Positions 8,081 through 16,025 of a stretch of 64,000 nt of DNA are shown piece after piece. The stretch spans positions 1 to 64,000 of the forward strand of contig CALALQ010000493.1 in NCBI GenBank assembly GCA_937925595.1, written 5' to 3'. The position numbers and the translations under genes were made by a program. Each line of letters starts with the position of its first letter. Position 1 is the first letter of the stretch. The notes beneath the pieces are model-generated. The model was not told where the DNA came from, did no database searches, and worked only from the letters and a program-made list of their open reading frames with translations. Source of the stretch: an uncultured Demequina sp. GTDB taxonomy: Bacteria; Actinomycetota; Actinomycetes; Actinomycetales; Demequinaceae.

Positions 8081-8624
8081 CGAACGGTTCATGTTGCATC
8101 AATTGAACGGTTCTATTCCTGGAACGCTATCCGCGCATTGTCTGCTCAGAGGTTTGCGCTCGAAGTGAATAGATTCATGTTGAACGGTTCAGGGTGAACG
8201 GTTCTATTGATTCAAACGCCTACTACCGCGGAATCATGCGGAGACCACCGCCGCGCGGCCCTCGGAAAGCGAATCTATTCGTTGTGAACGGTTCAGCCTG
8301 AACGGTTCACTTCGCAGCCTTAGGCGCTCGGGCGGCGCCGCCGAATCGCCGGGTCAGGAACCGAACGGTTCATCGTGAACGGTTCGGTTACGTCAGAAAG
8401 TGAACGGTTCGATTCCCGGCACACGAGGTAGCTGATGAATGCGGGGGAGTGGCAGCGGGCAGCCGCCCTCAGCCGCGGTGGCCGGACGAGGCGCCGGCAA
8501 GCCCAACTGTTCAGGTTCCTTGGTCTCGTCGACGGGAGCGCGCAGGGCCGAGGGGGTGAGTGAGATCCGTGCCAGGGTGGAGCCTACCCAAACCGAACGG
8601 TTCAATTGCGAAACAGAACAGTTC
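8081..8624. repeat. palindrome array, probable parS centromere
   Basis: Copies of YGAACGGTTC (usually TGAACGGTTCA-like) start at 8081, 8104, 8181, 8195, 8285, 8299, 8362, 8376, 8401 and 8594, with a degenerate copy at 8615. Three are tight pairs 14 bp apart (8181/8195, 8285/8299, 8362/8376). They lie directly upstream of parA and so probably serve as both centromere and parAB operator. The surrounding 7977-8666 stretch contains no supported gene. Confidence 0.8.
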
Positions 8625-8666
8625 ACTTTGCTGGGTGGCCGTGCCAGCGTTGCGCGGGGGAGCCGA

Positions 8667-9176
8667 TTAGCCTGACGTCGTCGAGAGCTCGTCGCAGATC
8701 TGCTCGAGGTCGAAGCCGGCGGCGTACCCCTCGTCGGTAGCTAGCAGGAGTCGCTGCTCCAGCCTCTCTTCCCACGAGGGGAGGCCAGAGATCGCCGACC
8801 AGTCAGTGACCCCCGCGTCGAGGTCGGAGGTGAAGAGCCGACCTACCGATGCGACCTCGCGAAGAGCATCGACGAGGCGATTGCGCGCTGGTCGGAGCTC
8901 GTGCTCGATCGACGGCACAAGCAGATCGTCGGCCAGTCGGTCGAATGCTGCCCAACGCCGCTCGTTCATCGCAGGCCCCACGTACTCGTGCGAAGCCAGG
9001 AAGTCTTTCAGATCGGCGACCTCTTCGTTGTTCGCCGCGATGATCTCGTCCAGGATTGCGCAGTCCCGAGCGATCGGATCAGGCTTCGCCTCCGGCTCGA
9101 ACGCTGAGCACGACGACAGTGCGAGCGTGATGAGCGCGAGCGCACCGGCAGCCGCGGCTCCCCAGGACCGTGTCAT
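8667..9176 (-). CDS. secreted lipoprotein of unknown function
   Basis: 169 residues starting MTRSWGAAAAG, with a hydrophobic signal segment and lipobox LSSC; the Cys would be lipidated and anchor the protein outside the membrane. The mature part is helical and acidic (DCAILDEIIAANNEEVADLKDF, ERRWAAFDRLADDLL) without a recognised domain. It begins 33 bases after the primase-like gene's stop, on the same strand, so it may be co-transcribed. Plasmid lipoproteins can act in surface or entry exclusion; this is only a suggestion here. Confidence 0.65.
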   Translation of the reverse strand: MTRSWGAAAAGALALITLALSSCSAFEPEAKPDPIARDCAILDEIIAANNEEVADLKDFLASHEYVGPAMNERRWAAFDRLADDLLVPSIEHELRPARNRLVDALREVASVGRLFTSDLDAGVTDWSAISGLPSWEERLEQRLLLATDEGYAAGFDLEQICDELSTTSG

Positions 9177-9208
9177 GGCCTGAGCATAGCGAGGAGTGGG
9201 GGAGGGGG

Positions 9209-11236
9209 TCAGGCTGCGCTGCTCCACGAGGCCAGTTCTTCATCGCGCAGCTGCTGCAGCATGCCCTCACGGACGTAGCGCATCGCGAGGAGATGATCGG
9301 CACGGCCGTCGGCACCCCTGGGGTACGCCGGCCACGAGAGGTCGTCGCCTCGGAGATCTCGGAGCTTGAACATGACGCCCTGCTTTGGGTCTGGTCGTCG
9401 TCGCTGTTTCGGAGTGCGGCCGCCACGGAATGTGGTCTCGGCGTTCCACCAAGCCCAGAGTTCCCGCTCCCACGCGTACTGCTGCTGCCGGCGGGCCAGG
9501 GTGCCTTCCACTCCGAGACGACGGGCAGCCGAGGCGCGGTTATCCCGGAGTCTTCGTCGCCACTGCCCTGCCTTGGTCGCAACGACAAGGGCGTAACGCT
9601 TGAGCTTCGCCAGGACGGCGCGGGTTCGGCCGAGGGGCAGCCCCGCGCGTTCGGACACGGCACGTTCGTCTGCTTCCGCAGGACGGAGGGCTTCGTACGC
9701 GCGACGAGCGGTGGGGCCGAGACCGGAACGGGTGAAGACATCGTGGGCGCCAGCTGCGATCCGGTCCTCGAGGTCCTCGAGCAGGCGGATGCGATCGTCG
9801 AAAAGCTGGTGTGGGGGGCGGGCGGTCGTTTTGTGATGTGGCCCGTCTTGTGCGGAGGGTGTGGAGAACCTCTCCGTGAGGCGATAAACCGCAGCGTCGA
9901 TGCCCTCGCTTGCGCGCTTGCGCAGAACCCAGCCGTCAGCCCGCAGCCGCACCAACGAGCGGTGGACGGACGACGAGGGGATGCCGGTGATGCCGGCCAG
10001 GGTCCGGAGCGCGGCCGAGACGTCGCGCTGGCCGGAGCGCAGAGCAAGCCACGCCAGGGCCGTCAGCACCGCCGCGTCGTGGAAAGCGGCTTCGGAGCGC
10101 GCCCAGCGCCCGGGGGAGACACGGAATGCGGTGAGCATCCCTTCGGTGCTCTCGACGATGCCGTGCAGCTCGGTGAGATCGCGCGGTTCGGTGTTCTGCG
10201 GCGCGTAGCGGTTCAGCCGGACGCGCTCCTGCGCCTTCTGCCACTGCCGCTCGAGGCGTGCACGAGCCTCCTCGTACCTGCGTGGGATTCTGGGGCCGCC
10301 TGAAGCGTTGTTGCGGGTGCGGTAGTGCTCCATGCCCGGTGCGGTTTGCGCGGCGCGCTCGACGTCGTCGAACGACCAGCCCGCTACCGCGGCGGCCAGT
10401 AGGCACATATAGCCCGTGCGTGACGGGTCGTAGCCGCCGGCGACAGTGGCCATCATTGCAACGCCCCAGGAGGGAAGCTCGCGGTGCAAGCGGTGCCGGG
10501 CCGCGGTCTCGCCGTGGGGAACGGTGAGTTGCGGATCTACCTCGGGGCGCAGCTCGCGTAGGGCGGCGATGACGCGCTGCAGGTCGGCGGCCGTGACGGT
10601 GGGGGAGACCAGGACGTCGACGCCGTCGGCTCCACCCATCACCTCGGAGAAGCCGCCGCGCGAGTGCGGCGAGGTGGGAGGCCGTACCGCACCCGTGCGG
10701 TCGTTGCACAGCAGGCCGTGGTCGAGGCTGGGCAGGACCGCGCGCGCGGCGCTGGCGAGCTCGCTCATGACGTTCTTCTCAACGCCGGTGAGGGCGACCC
10801 AGACGTGGAAGCCGCCTGTAGGGCTCGAGCGGCAGACGACGTGGGGGATGTTCACGGACCGGAGCACGCGGACGAGGACACCGAGATCCTCGGATGCCTG
10901 CTCGAACGCCTCGGGTGTCTTGGCGTCCAGATCGAAGACGGCGAAGCGGAAGAGGTGGTCGACCTCGTCGGTGAGGTCGATCGTCCACGGGGTGTTCGGC
11001 GGCATGTGGCCGATCGTGGGGAACTTGCGGGGGTAGCTGTTGGAACGGATAACTCCGTCAGCCTCGGCGATCATCGTGTTGACGTATCGACGCGTCGCGA
11101 GGGTACGCGTGAGCATCCACGCTGCTGCGACACCGGCGGAAACGCCCGGCGTGTCGTGCGCGTAGAAATGCGTGTATTCCGATTCATCGTGCGCTACGAT
11201 GACGAATACCTCCTCACGGGGGTACGACGAAGGCAC
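9209..11236 (-). CDS. AEP primase-like protein with C-terminal winged-helix segments
   Basis: 675 residues. Residues ~95-160 carry FRFAVFDLDAK and later SPTGGFHVWVAL, the acidic Asp pair and sGGxHxWv pattern of the archaeo-eukaryotic primase (AEP) fold. The middle and C-terminal parts contain several HTH-like stretches (LRTLAGITGIPSSSVHRSLVRLR; AVSERAGLPLGRTRAVLAKLK) and an Arg-rich tail. Such proteins prime plasmid or transferred-strand replication. The start is uncertain: the annotated GTG has no good ribosome site, and GAGGAGG further in is not followed by a normal start codon. It lies between the partition block and the 11.4 kb regulator. Confidence 0.65.
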   Translation of the reverse strand: MPSSYPREEVFVIVAHDESEYTHFYAHDTPGVSAGVAAAWMLTRTLATRRYVNTMIAEADGVIRSNSYPRKFPTIGHMPPNTPWTIDLTDEVDHLFRFAVFDLDAKTPEAFEQASEDLGVLVRVLRSVNIPHVVCRSSPTGGFHVWVALTGVEKNVMSELASAARAVLPSLDHGLLCNDRTGAVRPPTSPHSRGGFSEVMGGADGVDVLVSPTVTAADLQRVIAALRELRPEVDPQLTVPHGETAARHRLHRELPSWGVAMMATVAGGYDPSRTGYMCLLAAAVAGWSFDDVERAAQTAPGMEHYRTRNNASGGPRIPRRYEEARARLERQWQKAQERVRLNRYAPQNTEPRDLTELHGIVESTEGMLTAFRVSPGRWARSEAAFHDAAVLTALAWLALRSGQRDVSAALRTLAGITGIPSSSVHRSLVRLRADGWVLRKRASEGIDAAVYRLTERFSTPSAQDGPHHKTTARPPHQLFDDRIRLLEDLEDRIAAGAHDVFTRSGLGPTARRAYEALRPAEADERAVSERAGLPLGRTRAVLAKLKRYALVVATKAGQWRRRLRDNRASAARRLGVEGTLARRQQQYAWERELWAWWNAETTFRGGRTPKQRRRPDPKQGVMFKLRDLRGDDLSWPAYPRGADGRADHLLAMRYVREGMLQQLRDEELASWSSAA

Positions 11237-11332
11237 CCGGCGGCAACCGGGCTTCTTCTTCCAACTTCACGACCTGACCTGTTTGGCGACTTGCAGGTGG
11301 TGAAGGAACCGATACTTAGGGCATCGAGCCCC

Positions 11333-11356
11333 AGGACCCCCGCTACGGCGGGGGTT
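11333..11356 (-). terminator. hairpin terminator
   Basis: GGACCCCCGC and GCGGGGGTTC pair around a CTACG loop, immediately after the small gene ending at 11364. Confidence 0.55.
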
Positions 11357-11363
11357 CAGTCGT

Positions 11364-11600
11364 TTATGCGGCCGGTAGCTGCAGCTCCTCCTCTCGGTGG
11401 AACTCGTCGGCAATGATCGACGGCACACCACGCTCGTCGAGGGTCAGGGCGAGGAGGATTGCCTCGATCACCCGAGCTTCGGTCACGTGCAGCGTGTCTG
11501 CGGCATGGGCGACGATCGCCTTTGCGTCCGGGCGCACTTTGCCGTGAACGAAGGGCCAGTCCTTGGTGAGCCCCCGGGGGCGTCGCTGTCGTTCAGCCAT
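11364..11600 (-). CDS. small putative DNA-binding protein
   Basis: 78 residues from MAERQRRPRGLTKD. The C-terminal two thirds (VRPDAKAIVAHAADTLHVTEARVIEAILLALTLDERG) look like a compact helical, RHH/CopG-like fold. The start region carries a near-palindrome ACGGTAACGTAACCGT at 11606-11621, which could be an autoregulatory operator. A copy of the plasmid-wide element faces this gene at 11833-11863. That makes it one candidate for the regulator of that element, unproven. Longer upstream frames look non-coding. Confidence 0.55.
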   Translation of the reverse strand: MAERQRRPRGLTKDWPFVHGKVRPDAKAIVAHAADTLHVTEARVIEAILLALTLDERGVPSIIADEFHREEELQLPAA

Positions 11601-11832
11601 GAACGGAACGGTAACGTAACCGTTGTTCCGTACCGGGGAACCGGCGGCGCGTGTCGCGCAGGGGGCGCCGGCCCCCCGGATCGGGGTCTGCGAAGCGCCA
11701 TGAAGAGTCACGGTTGAACACACCTTCTTCGATGGGCTGATCACAGACGGTTCGCGCCACCCGTAACGGAAATCGGGGTAGCGCCCCACGCTTCCAGCGG
11801 TCGCGTATGGGGAGGACGTTAGCCGAAAAGTT

Positions 11833-11863
11833 CCGAATCTGCACATTTATGAGCGTTCAAGCG
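11833..11863 (-). promoter_or_regulatory. plasmid-wide element, copy 2 (minus orientation)
   Basis: On the minus strand the site reads CTCATAAATGTGCAGATTCGG, nearly the same as the copy at 37537. It points toward the small gene at 11364-11600. The 11601-12058 gap holds this element, the palindrome pair at 11893 and copy 3, but no supported gene. Confidence 0.55.
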
Positions 11864-11892
11864 AGCCAGCGGGGACGCGACGTGGGTGCGTT

Positions 11893-11921
11893 GTGGCCAC
11901 AAAAGGCCCGCTAGTGGCCAC
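11893..11921. promoter_or_regulatory. paired palindromes GTGGCCAC
   Basis: Two perfect GTGGCCAC palindromes start 21 bp apart, two helical turns, in the divergent intergenic region. Spacing and symmetry suggest a dimer-of-dimers operator. Confidence 0.4.
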
Positions 11922-11962
11922 TTTCCGGCCTAGTTGCGCCCAATTCTGGGCCTCGGAGTTCA

Positions 11963-11989
11963 TTTCTGCTTGTTTATGAACGAAAACAG
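11963..11989 (+). promoter_or_regulatory. plasmid-wide element, copy 3
   Basis: TTTCTGCTTGTTTATGAACG continues into AAAACAG. Both half-sites are visible; it lies 70 bases before the surface-protein gene. Confidence 0.5.
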
Positions 11990-12058
11990 CGACAGGCAAG
12001 TTAGCCTGAGGCGGTCCTTCGCGCGCGCGGGGACTTACTTCGACCGGGGAGACCAGGC

Positions 12059-15000
12059 ATGACAGAGCAGACAGCCGCCGACAACCGAAGCGGACGAAAG
12101 AGGGCAATCATCGTTGCGCTGCTGCTGCTCCTGGTCGCCGTGATCCTCGGCGCAGCTGCGGCTGCTCCTGCACTCGGGATCTTCGGCGCCAAGGCGTCGA
12201 GCATTGACCCTGCCGCGTCATCCGCCCGAGGGGTGGAGAAGGACGCCAGCCAGGGCGACCGGAACGGCCAGGGGATCGCTGCGGGTGATGATGCGGGTCG
12301 CCAGCTCGACGACGAGGCTGATGCGCAGTCGGAGACCGAGACGATCGACGCGGAGGCTGCACCGGAGCTCGGGCCGTGGCTCACTCCCGCCCCGCACCCA
12401 ACTCCCACCGCGACCGGCGTTGCGCCGTCGCCGTCTCCCACACCCAGCGCATCCGTGCAGCCCTCACCGGAGCCCAGTCCTGCGCCGACGCCTCAGCCGT
12501 CGATCGGGCCGACGCCGAAGCCGACCCCCACCCCTACTGCCAGCGCGACGCCGCGACCGTCTGCAACAGCGACCCCGCTTCCCACGCCGACCCCGTCCGG
12601 CAGCGCTACCCCCGAGCCGTCCCCGTCTCCTACCCCTGCTCCCTCCCCGTCCGCGACTCCGGTCCCGTCGCCGTCCCCGTCTGCGACGCCGGAGCCGGAC
12701 GTGGAGTTCGGCGGAGACAGCCAGCAGAAGGCGATAGAGCTGGGCAACGCGGTGCGGACTTACAGCTACAAAGCGCTCATGAGCGTCGTCGGCGACTTCG
12801 ACCCCGTGGGCGCGGTCTGGAGCATCACGGATGGCGCGCTGCCTGCCGATCTCCAGCTGGACCCCACTGACGGCACCATCAGCGGCGAGGCCCAGGACGC
12901 CCTCGGCATCTACGCCTTCCGCCTGACCGTGACCAACGGCGACGTCACTCTGTCGGGATGGTTCAGCATCCGTGTGGTCGCGCCCACGACCGTTCCGGGT
13001 GAAGGCCCGGGCGATGGTGACCACGGAACCGGCAACGGGGGAGACCCCTCCGACGGCGAGCCGGGTTCCGGTGAGCCCGGTGAAGACCAGGATCCGGGCG
13101 AAGGCAACGGCGACGACAATCATGGGGGCGGCGGCGAGCCGGGCGAGCCCAGCCCTGGCAACGAGCCGGGCGATGGGAACGGCGACCACGACCAAGAGTC
13201 GGGTGCCCCCGGCGACGGCTCAACCGAGGACGGCGAGCCCGGCAGCGGCAATCCCGACGACCAGGAGCCCGGCGGCACTGGAGGCGGCGAGCACGGCGAG
13301 GGTGGCGACGAGGGTGATGCTGGCACTCCGGGTGACGGCGCCGTCGATCCGCAAGACCCCGAGATCACCCCGGGCGGTGGCGGCACCGAGTTCGACGACT
13401 TCCGCTTCGCCCCATCGGACATCCGCGTGGTCGTGGGCGAGGTCGTCGAGGAGCCGCTCCTTGCCAGCTCGAGCCTGGGGCGCGAGATCACGTTCAGCGC
13501 CTCCGGCCTGCCGGAATGGCTCTCGCTCGACGGTGAGACGATCACCGGCGTCGCACCCCGCGTGACCGGCGAGCACGCCTACGCCGTGACCGCCACGACC
13601 GGGCGCGACACGATCACCCGCTACGTCTCGGTAACGGTCGCGCCTGGTCTCATCCAGCTGGAGCAGAGCCAACTCGATGCGATTTCGGGGGAGCCGGCCG
13701 AACTGCGCTTGCGAGCCAGCAACGGCACGCTCGATCCGAGCTTCACGTTCGAGCTGATGAACCCCGCCCCGGGGGTGACTATCGACGGTGACGTACTGCG
13801 AGTGGTGTTCAGCACCCACGGGGTGAAGACCGTCTCCATGATCGTCGAGGACGTCAACTCGTCCATCGTCTCCCGAGCAGCCGAGCGGGTGACCGTCAAC
13901 GTCGCACCGCAGCCGATCGAGTTCGCCGTCGACGACTTCGTGTGGAAGCAGTACGCCTCGGTGAACACGCGCCTGGCGGCAACGCTCGGGTACGGCGAGT
14001 ACCGGTACTCGGTCGTCGATGGGGTGTTGCCTGCGGGCGTCGTCCTCAGCGAGGGCGTGCTCAAGGGCGCCCCGACCAGCCCGGGTGAACACAACGTGAC
14101 CCTGCGCGCGACCGACGCTTCCGACGCGTACGCCGACGCAGTGGTGCACATCTCCGTCGAGCCGAACCCGGCGGTGATGCCCATGGGCCAGTACACGGTG
14201 GGGACCGGGCCGAGCGGCATCACCTTCACGGCCGACGGCACTGAGGCGTATCTCATCACAGCGTCCCCCCGCGCGCTCCAGAAGATCAATCCGCTCACCG
14301 GAGAGGTCCTCGCATCCGAGCCGCTGGCATCCGCCGTCTACGGCGCAAAGATGGCGATTTCGCCTGACGGTCGATACCTGCTGGCTGCGATGGGCAGCGC
14401 CAAGAACAACCTGCGCGTCTTCGACACGGCGACCCTCACGCAGGTCGCTCAGCTCAGCATGCCGACGACCAGCACGGCCCAGGGCATCGCATGGTCGAAG
14501 GACGGCGCGCGCATATACGGGACCTACGACAAGAACGTCAAGCAGATGCTCGCCGTGTGGGAAGTCGGCTCGTGGGCACCGCTCAACGAGATCGGCGTCG
14601 GAAGCAGCGTCTCGGCCTTCGTCAGCGAACGCGCCGATGGCACGGTGTTGATGGCGTCCGGCGGAACGGTCTTCGTGGTTGACCCGATCACCGGCGAGAA
14701 CACCTCCGTCACAGCCTCGTCGAGCCAGGCAATCCAGGCCCTCACCGATAACGGCGATGGGACCGCGTGGGTCGCTCTTGGTTCCGGCTCGATGGTCCTG
14801 GTCGACCTCGAGTCGATGACGATCGCGAAACCGTTCAACACCGGGGTTACCTTCATTGCCCCGACGCTCACACAGGACGGCTCGATTGTGTACGGCGTGA
14901 AGTACTGGTCCGGAGACCGATCGGACCTGGTCGCCTTCGACCTGAAGGCGGGGCAGCAGATTGCGACCGTTCCCCTCCCGGCGTATGCCTCCGGCGGCAA

Positions 15001-15091
15001 GCTCACGATCGCCCCGGACGGCAAGACGGTATTGCTGACGGTGGGGACGAGCGCCAAAGACGTCTACGTCTTCAGCGCGGAGATCGACTGA
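12059..15091 (+). CDS. giant surface protein: Pro/Ser stalk, Ig-like domains, beta-propeller
   Basis: 1010 residues; GGGGAG precedes the ATG. A transmembrane/signal segment (IIVALLLLLVAVILGAAAAAPALG) lies at ~17-42. A Pro-Thr-Ser stalk spans ~100-215. A cadherin/He_PIG-type Ig repeat follows (ITDGALPADLQLDPTDGTISG), then a Gly/Asp/Glu/Pro-rich spacer (~315-440). Further Ig-like repeats occupy ~440-700. The C-terminus has YncE-like propeller blades (GTGPSGITFTADGTEAYLI; AISPDGRYLLAAMG). No LPxTG sorting signal, so it is probably held by the N-terminal segment. A cell-surface adhesin for mating contact is a reasonable inference from the neighbouring conjugation genes. Strong GC skew and repeats cause many shadow frames. 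Confidence 0.7.
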   Translation: MTEQTAADNRSGRKRAIIVALLLLLVAVILGAAAAAPALGIFGAKASSIDPAASSARGVEKDASQGDRNGQGIAAGDDAGRQLDDEADAQSETETIDAEAAPELGPWLTPAPHPTPTATGVAPSPSPTPSASVQPSPEPSPAPTPQPSIGPTPKPTPTPTASATPRPSATATPLPTPTPSGSATPEPSPSPTPAPSPSATPVPSPSPSATPEPDVEFGGDSQQKAIELGNAVRTYSYKALMSVVGDFDPVGAVWSITDGALPADLQLDPTDGTISGEAQDALGIYAFRLTVTNGDVTLSGWFSIRVVAPTTVPGEGPGDGDHGTGNGGDPSDGEPGSGEPGEDQDPGEGNGDDNHGGGGEPGEPSPGNEPGDGNGDHDQESGAPGDGSTEDGEPGSGNPDDQEPGGTGGGEHGEGGDEGDAGTPGDGAVDPQDPEITPGGGGTEFDDFRFAPSDIRVVVGEVVEEPLLASSSLGREITFSASGLPEWLSLDGETITGVAPRVTGEHAYAVTATTGRDTITRYVSVTVAPGLIQLEQSQLDAISGEPAELRLRASNGTLDPSFTFELMNPAPGVTIDGDVLRVVFSTHGVKTVSMIVEDVNSSIVSRAAERVTVNVAPQPIEFAVDDFVWKQYASVNTRLAATLGYGEYRYSVVDGVLPAGVVLSEGVLKGAPTSPGEHNVTLRATDASDAYADAVVHISVEPNPAVMPMGQYTVGTGPSGITFTADGTEAYLITASPRALQKINPLTGEVLASEPLASAVYGAKMAISPDGRYLLAAMGSAKNNLRVFDTATLTQVAQLSMPTTSTAQGIAWSKDGARIYGTYDKNVKQMLAVWEVGSWAPLNEIGVGSSVSAFVSERADGTVLMASGGTVFVVDPITGENTSVTASSSQAIQALTDNGDGTAWVALGSGSMVLVDLESMTIAKPFNTGVTFIAPTLTQDGSIVYGVKYWSGDRSDLVAFDLKAGQQIATVPLPAYASGGKLTIAPDGKTVLLTVGTSAKDVYVFSAEID

Positions 15092-15104
15092 GCGGAGAGC
15101 GGAG

Positions 15105-15136
15105 GTGGCCCCGGGGGTGATTCATCCTTGGGGCCA
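15105..15136 (+). terminator. hairpin terminator after the surface-protein gene
   Basis: GTGGCCCC and GGGGCCAC form a perfect 8-bp stem 13 bases beyond the stop. Confidence 0.5.
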
Positions 15137-15181
15137 CGTCGCTGCCAGGACCCTGTGGTCTGACACCGATATGATCGCGGG

Positions 15182-15505
15182 ATGAGCAAGGGACACATCG
15201 AGCGACTGCTGCTGGCTGAAGTGGACTACCAGGCCGCGCAGTCGTTCCGCGCGATCGCAGAGGAAGCGGTCAAGCTGCGCGAGGCTGAGGCCGAGGCATA
15301 CACGCTCGCCGGCGAGGGCCTGCCCGAGCGCGTGCAGTCGGCGCTCTCGCGCGTGCGCCTCGAGTGCAAGCAGCTCAACCGCATCTGCCTCCGTCACGCC
15401 GCGCGTCGCCTAGACCTCGCGATGCACGCTGAGGGGCGTGAGAGCGAGATGGAGTCGGCCGTCATCCTCTTCGACATCCGCAACCCTGTCGTCGCAGCCG
15501 CCTGA
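15182..15505 (+). CDS. small helical protein, probably leaderless
   Basis: 107 residues, mostly charged helices (HIERLLLAEVDYQAAQSFRAIAEEAVKLREAEAEAY). The -10 candidate TATGAT (15170-15175) ends only six bases before the ATG and no ribosome site is present, so the transcript probably starts at the ATG. No recognised family. It stands alone between two hairpin terminators. Confidence 0.55.
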   Translation: MSKGHIERLLLAEVDYQAAQSFRAIAEEAVKLREAEAEAYTLAGEGLPERVQSALSRVRLECKQLNRICLRHAARRLDLAMHAEGRESEMESAVILFDIRNPVVAAA

Positions 15506-15522
15506 GCGGCCCAGAGCGTCAC

Positions 15523-15553
15523 GAGGCCCGGGAGCCAGTCTCCGGGGCCTCTT
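15523..15553 (+). terminator. intrinsic terminator
   Basis: GAGGCCCGGGAG pairs with CTCCGGGGCCTC, then TTCT. Confidence 0.7.
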
Positions 15554-15648
15554 CTGTGTGTGCGGGTCGTGGTGGGGCGCAGGAGGCCGGAGGAGGCCCG
15601 TCAATATACTCGGCACAGGACCGGACTCCCGATGTCGAGAGGTTGAGC

Positions 15649-15885
15649 ATGCGCTTGCTGTCACTCCCCGCTGCCCACGGGGGTCCGCCGCTCTGGATCA
15701 ACCCGGCGCATCTGGTGTCTGTGCAGGCGCTCTACAGGGCCGGCATCAACGGCACCGTGGTCGAGGCTGAGGTGAAGGTCGAGGGGATGCCGCTCTACCG
15801 AGTGGCTCTCGGCGAGCACTTCGAGAAGACCGCTGCGTACGCTGCGTTCGACGAGTTCATGAGGACATTGCAAGCCGACGAGTAG
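15649..15885 (+). CDS. small protein of unknown function
   Basis: 78 residues from MRLLSLPAAHGGPPLW. GAGAGG lies about 7 bases upstream and a -10 candidate TATACT sits at 15605. The chain has strand-rich segments (LWINPAHLVSVQALYRAGIN, VVEAEVKVEGMPLYRVALG) and a helical end, like the small KTSC/LytTR-sized beta proteins, but no family is certain. A short hairpin at 15904-15924 may end the transcript. Confidence 0.55.
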   Translation: MRLLSLPAAHGGPPLWINPAHLVSVQALYRAGINGTVVEAEVKVEGMPLYRVALGEHFEKTAAYAAFDEFMRTLQADE

Positions 15886-15977
15886 CCCCTCGGAGCGGAC
15901 GGTGCCGGCGCACTTTGCGCCGGTGAGCGGTCTTGCCCGCATCGCCGCTGAACCGCTTTTTCGTGGACCCTGTGGGA

Positions 15978-16007
15978 TACGATTGTGCTCATAATCGAGC
16001 AGAAACG
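15978..16007 (+). promoter_or_regulatory. -10 box plus plasmid-wide element, copy 4
   Basis: TACGAT (15978-15983) is followed by GCTCATAATCGAGCAGAAAC at 15987-16006. The element core starts 10 bases after the -10 start. It lies 19 bases before the topoisomerase ATG. Confidence 0.65.
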
Positions 16008-16025
16008 TAACGCAAGGAGTCGTCC

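Noticed and set aside
8439..8675. 78-residue plus frame over the partition palindromes
   Set aside because: Crosses centromere repeats, lacks a ribosome site and coding character.
11593..11844. 83-residue minus-strand frame upstream of the 11.4 kb gene
   Set aside because: Begins inside the palindromic element region, Arg/Pro-rich, no ribosome site; considered leader sequence.
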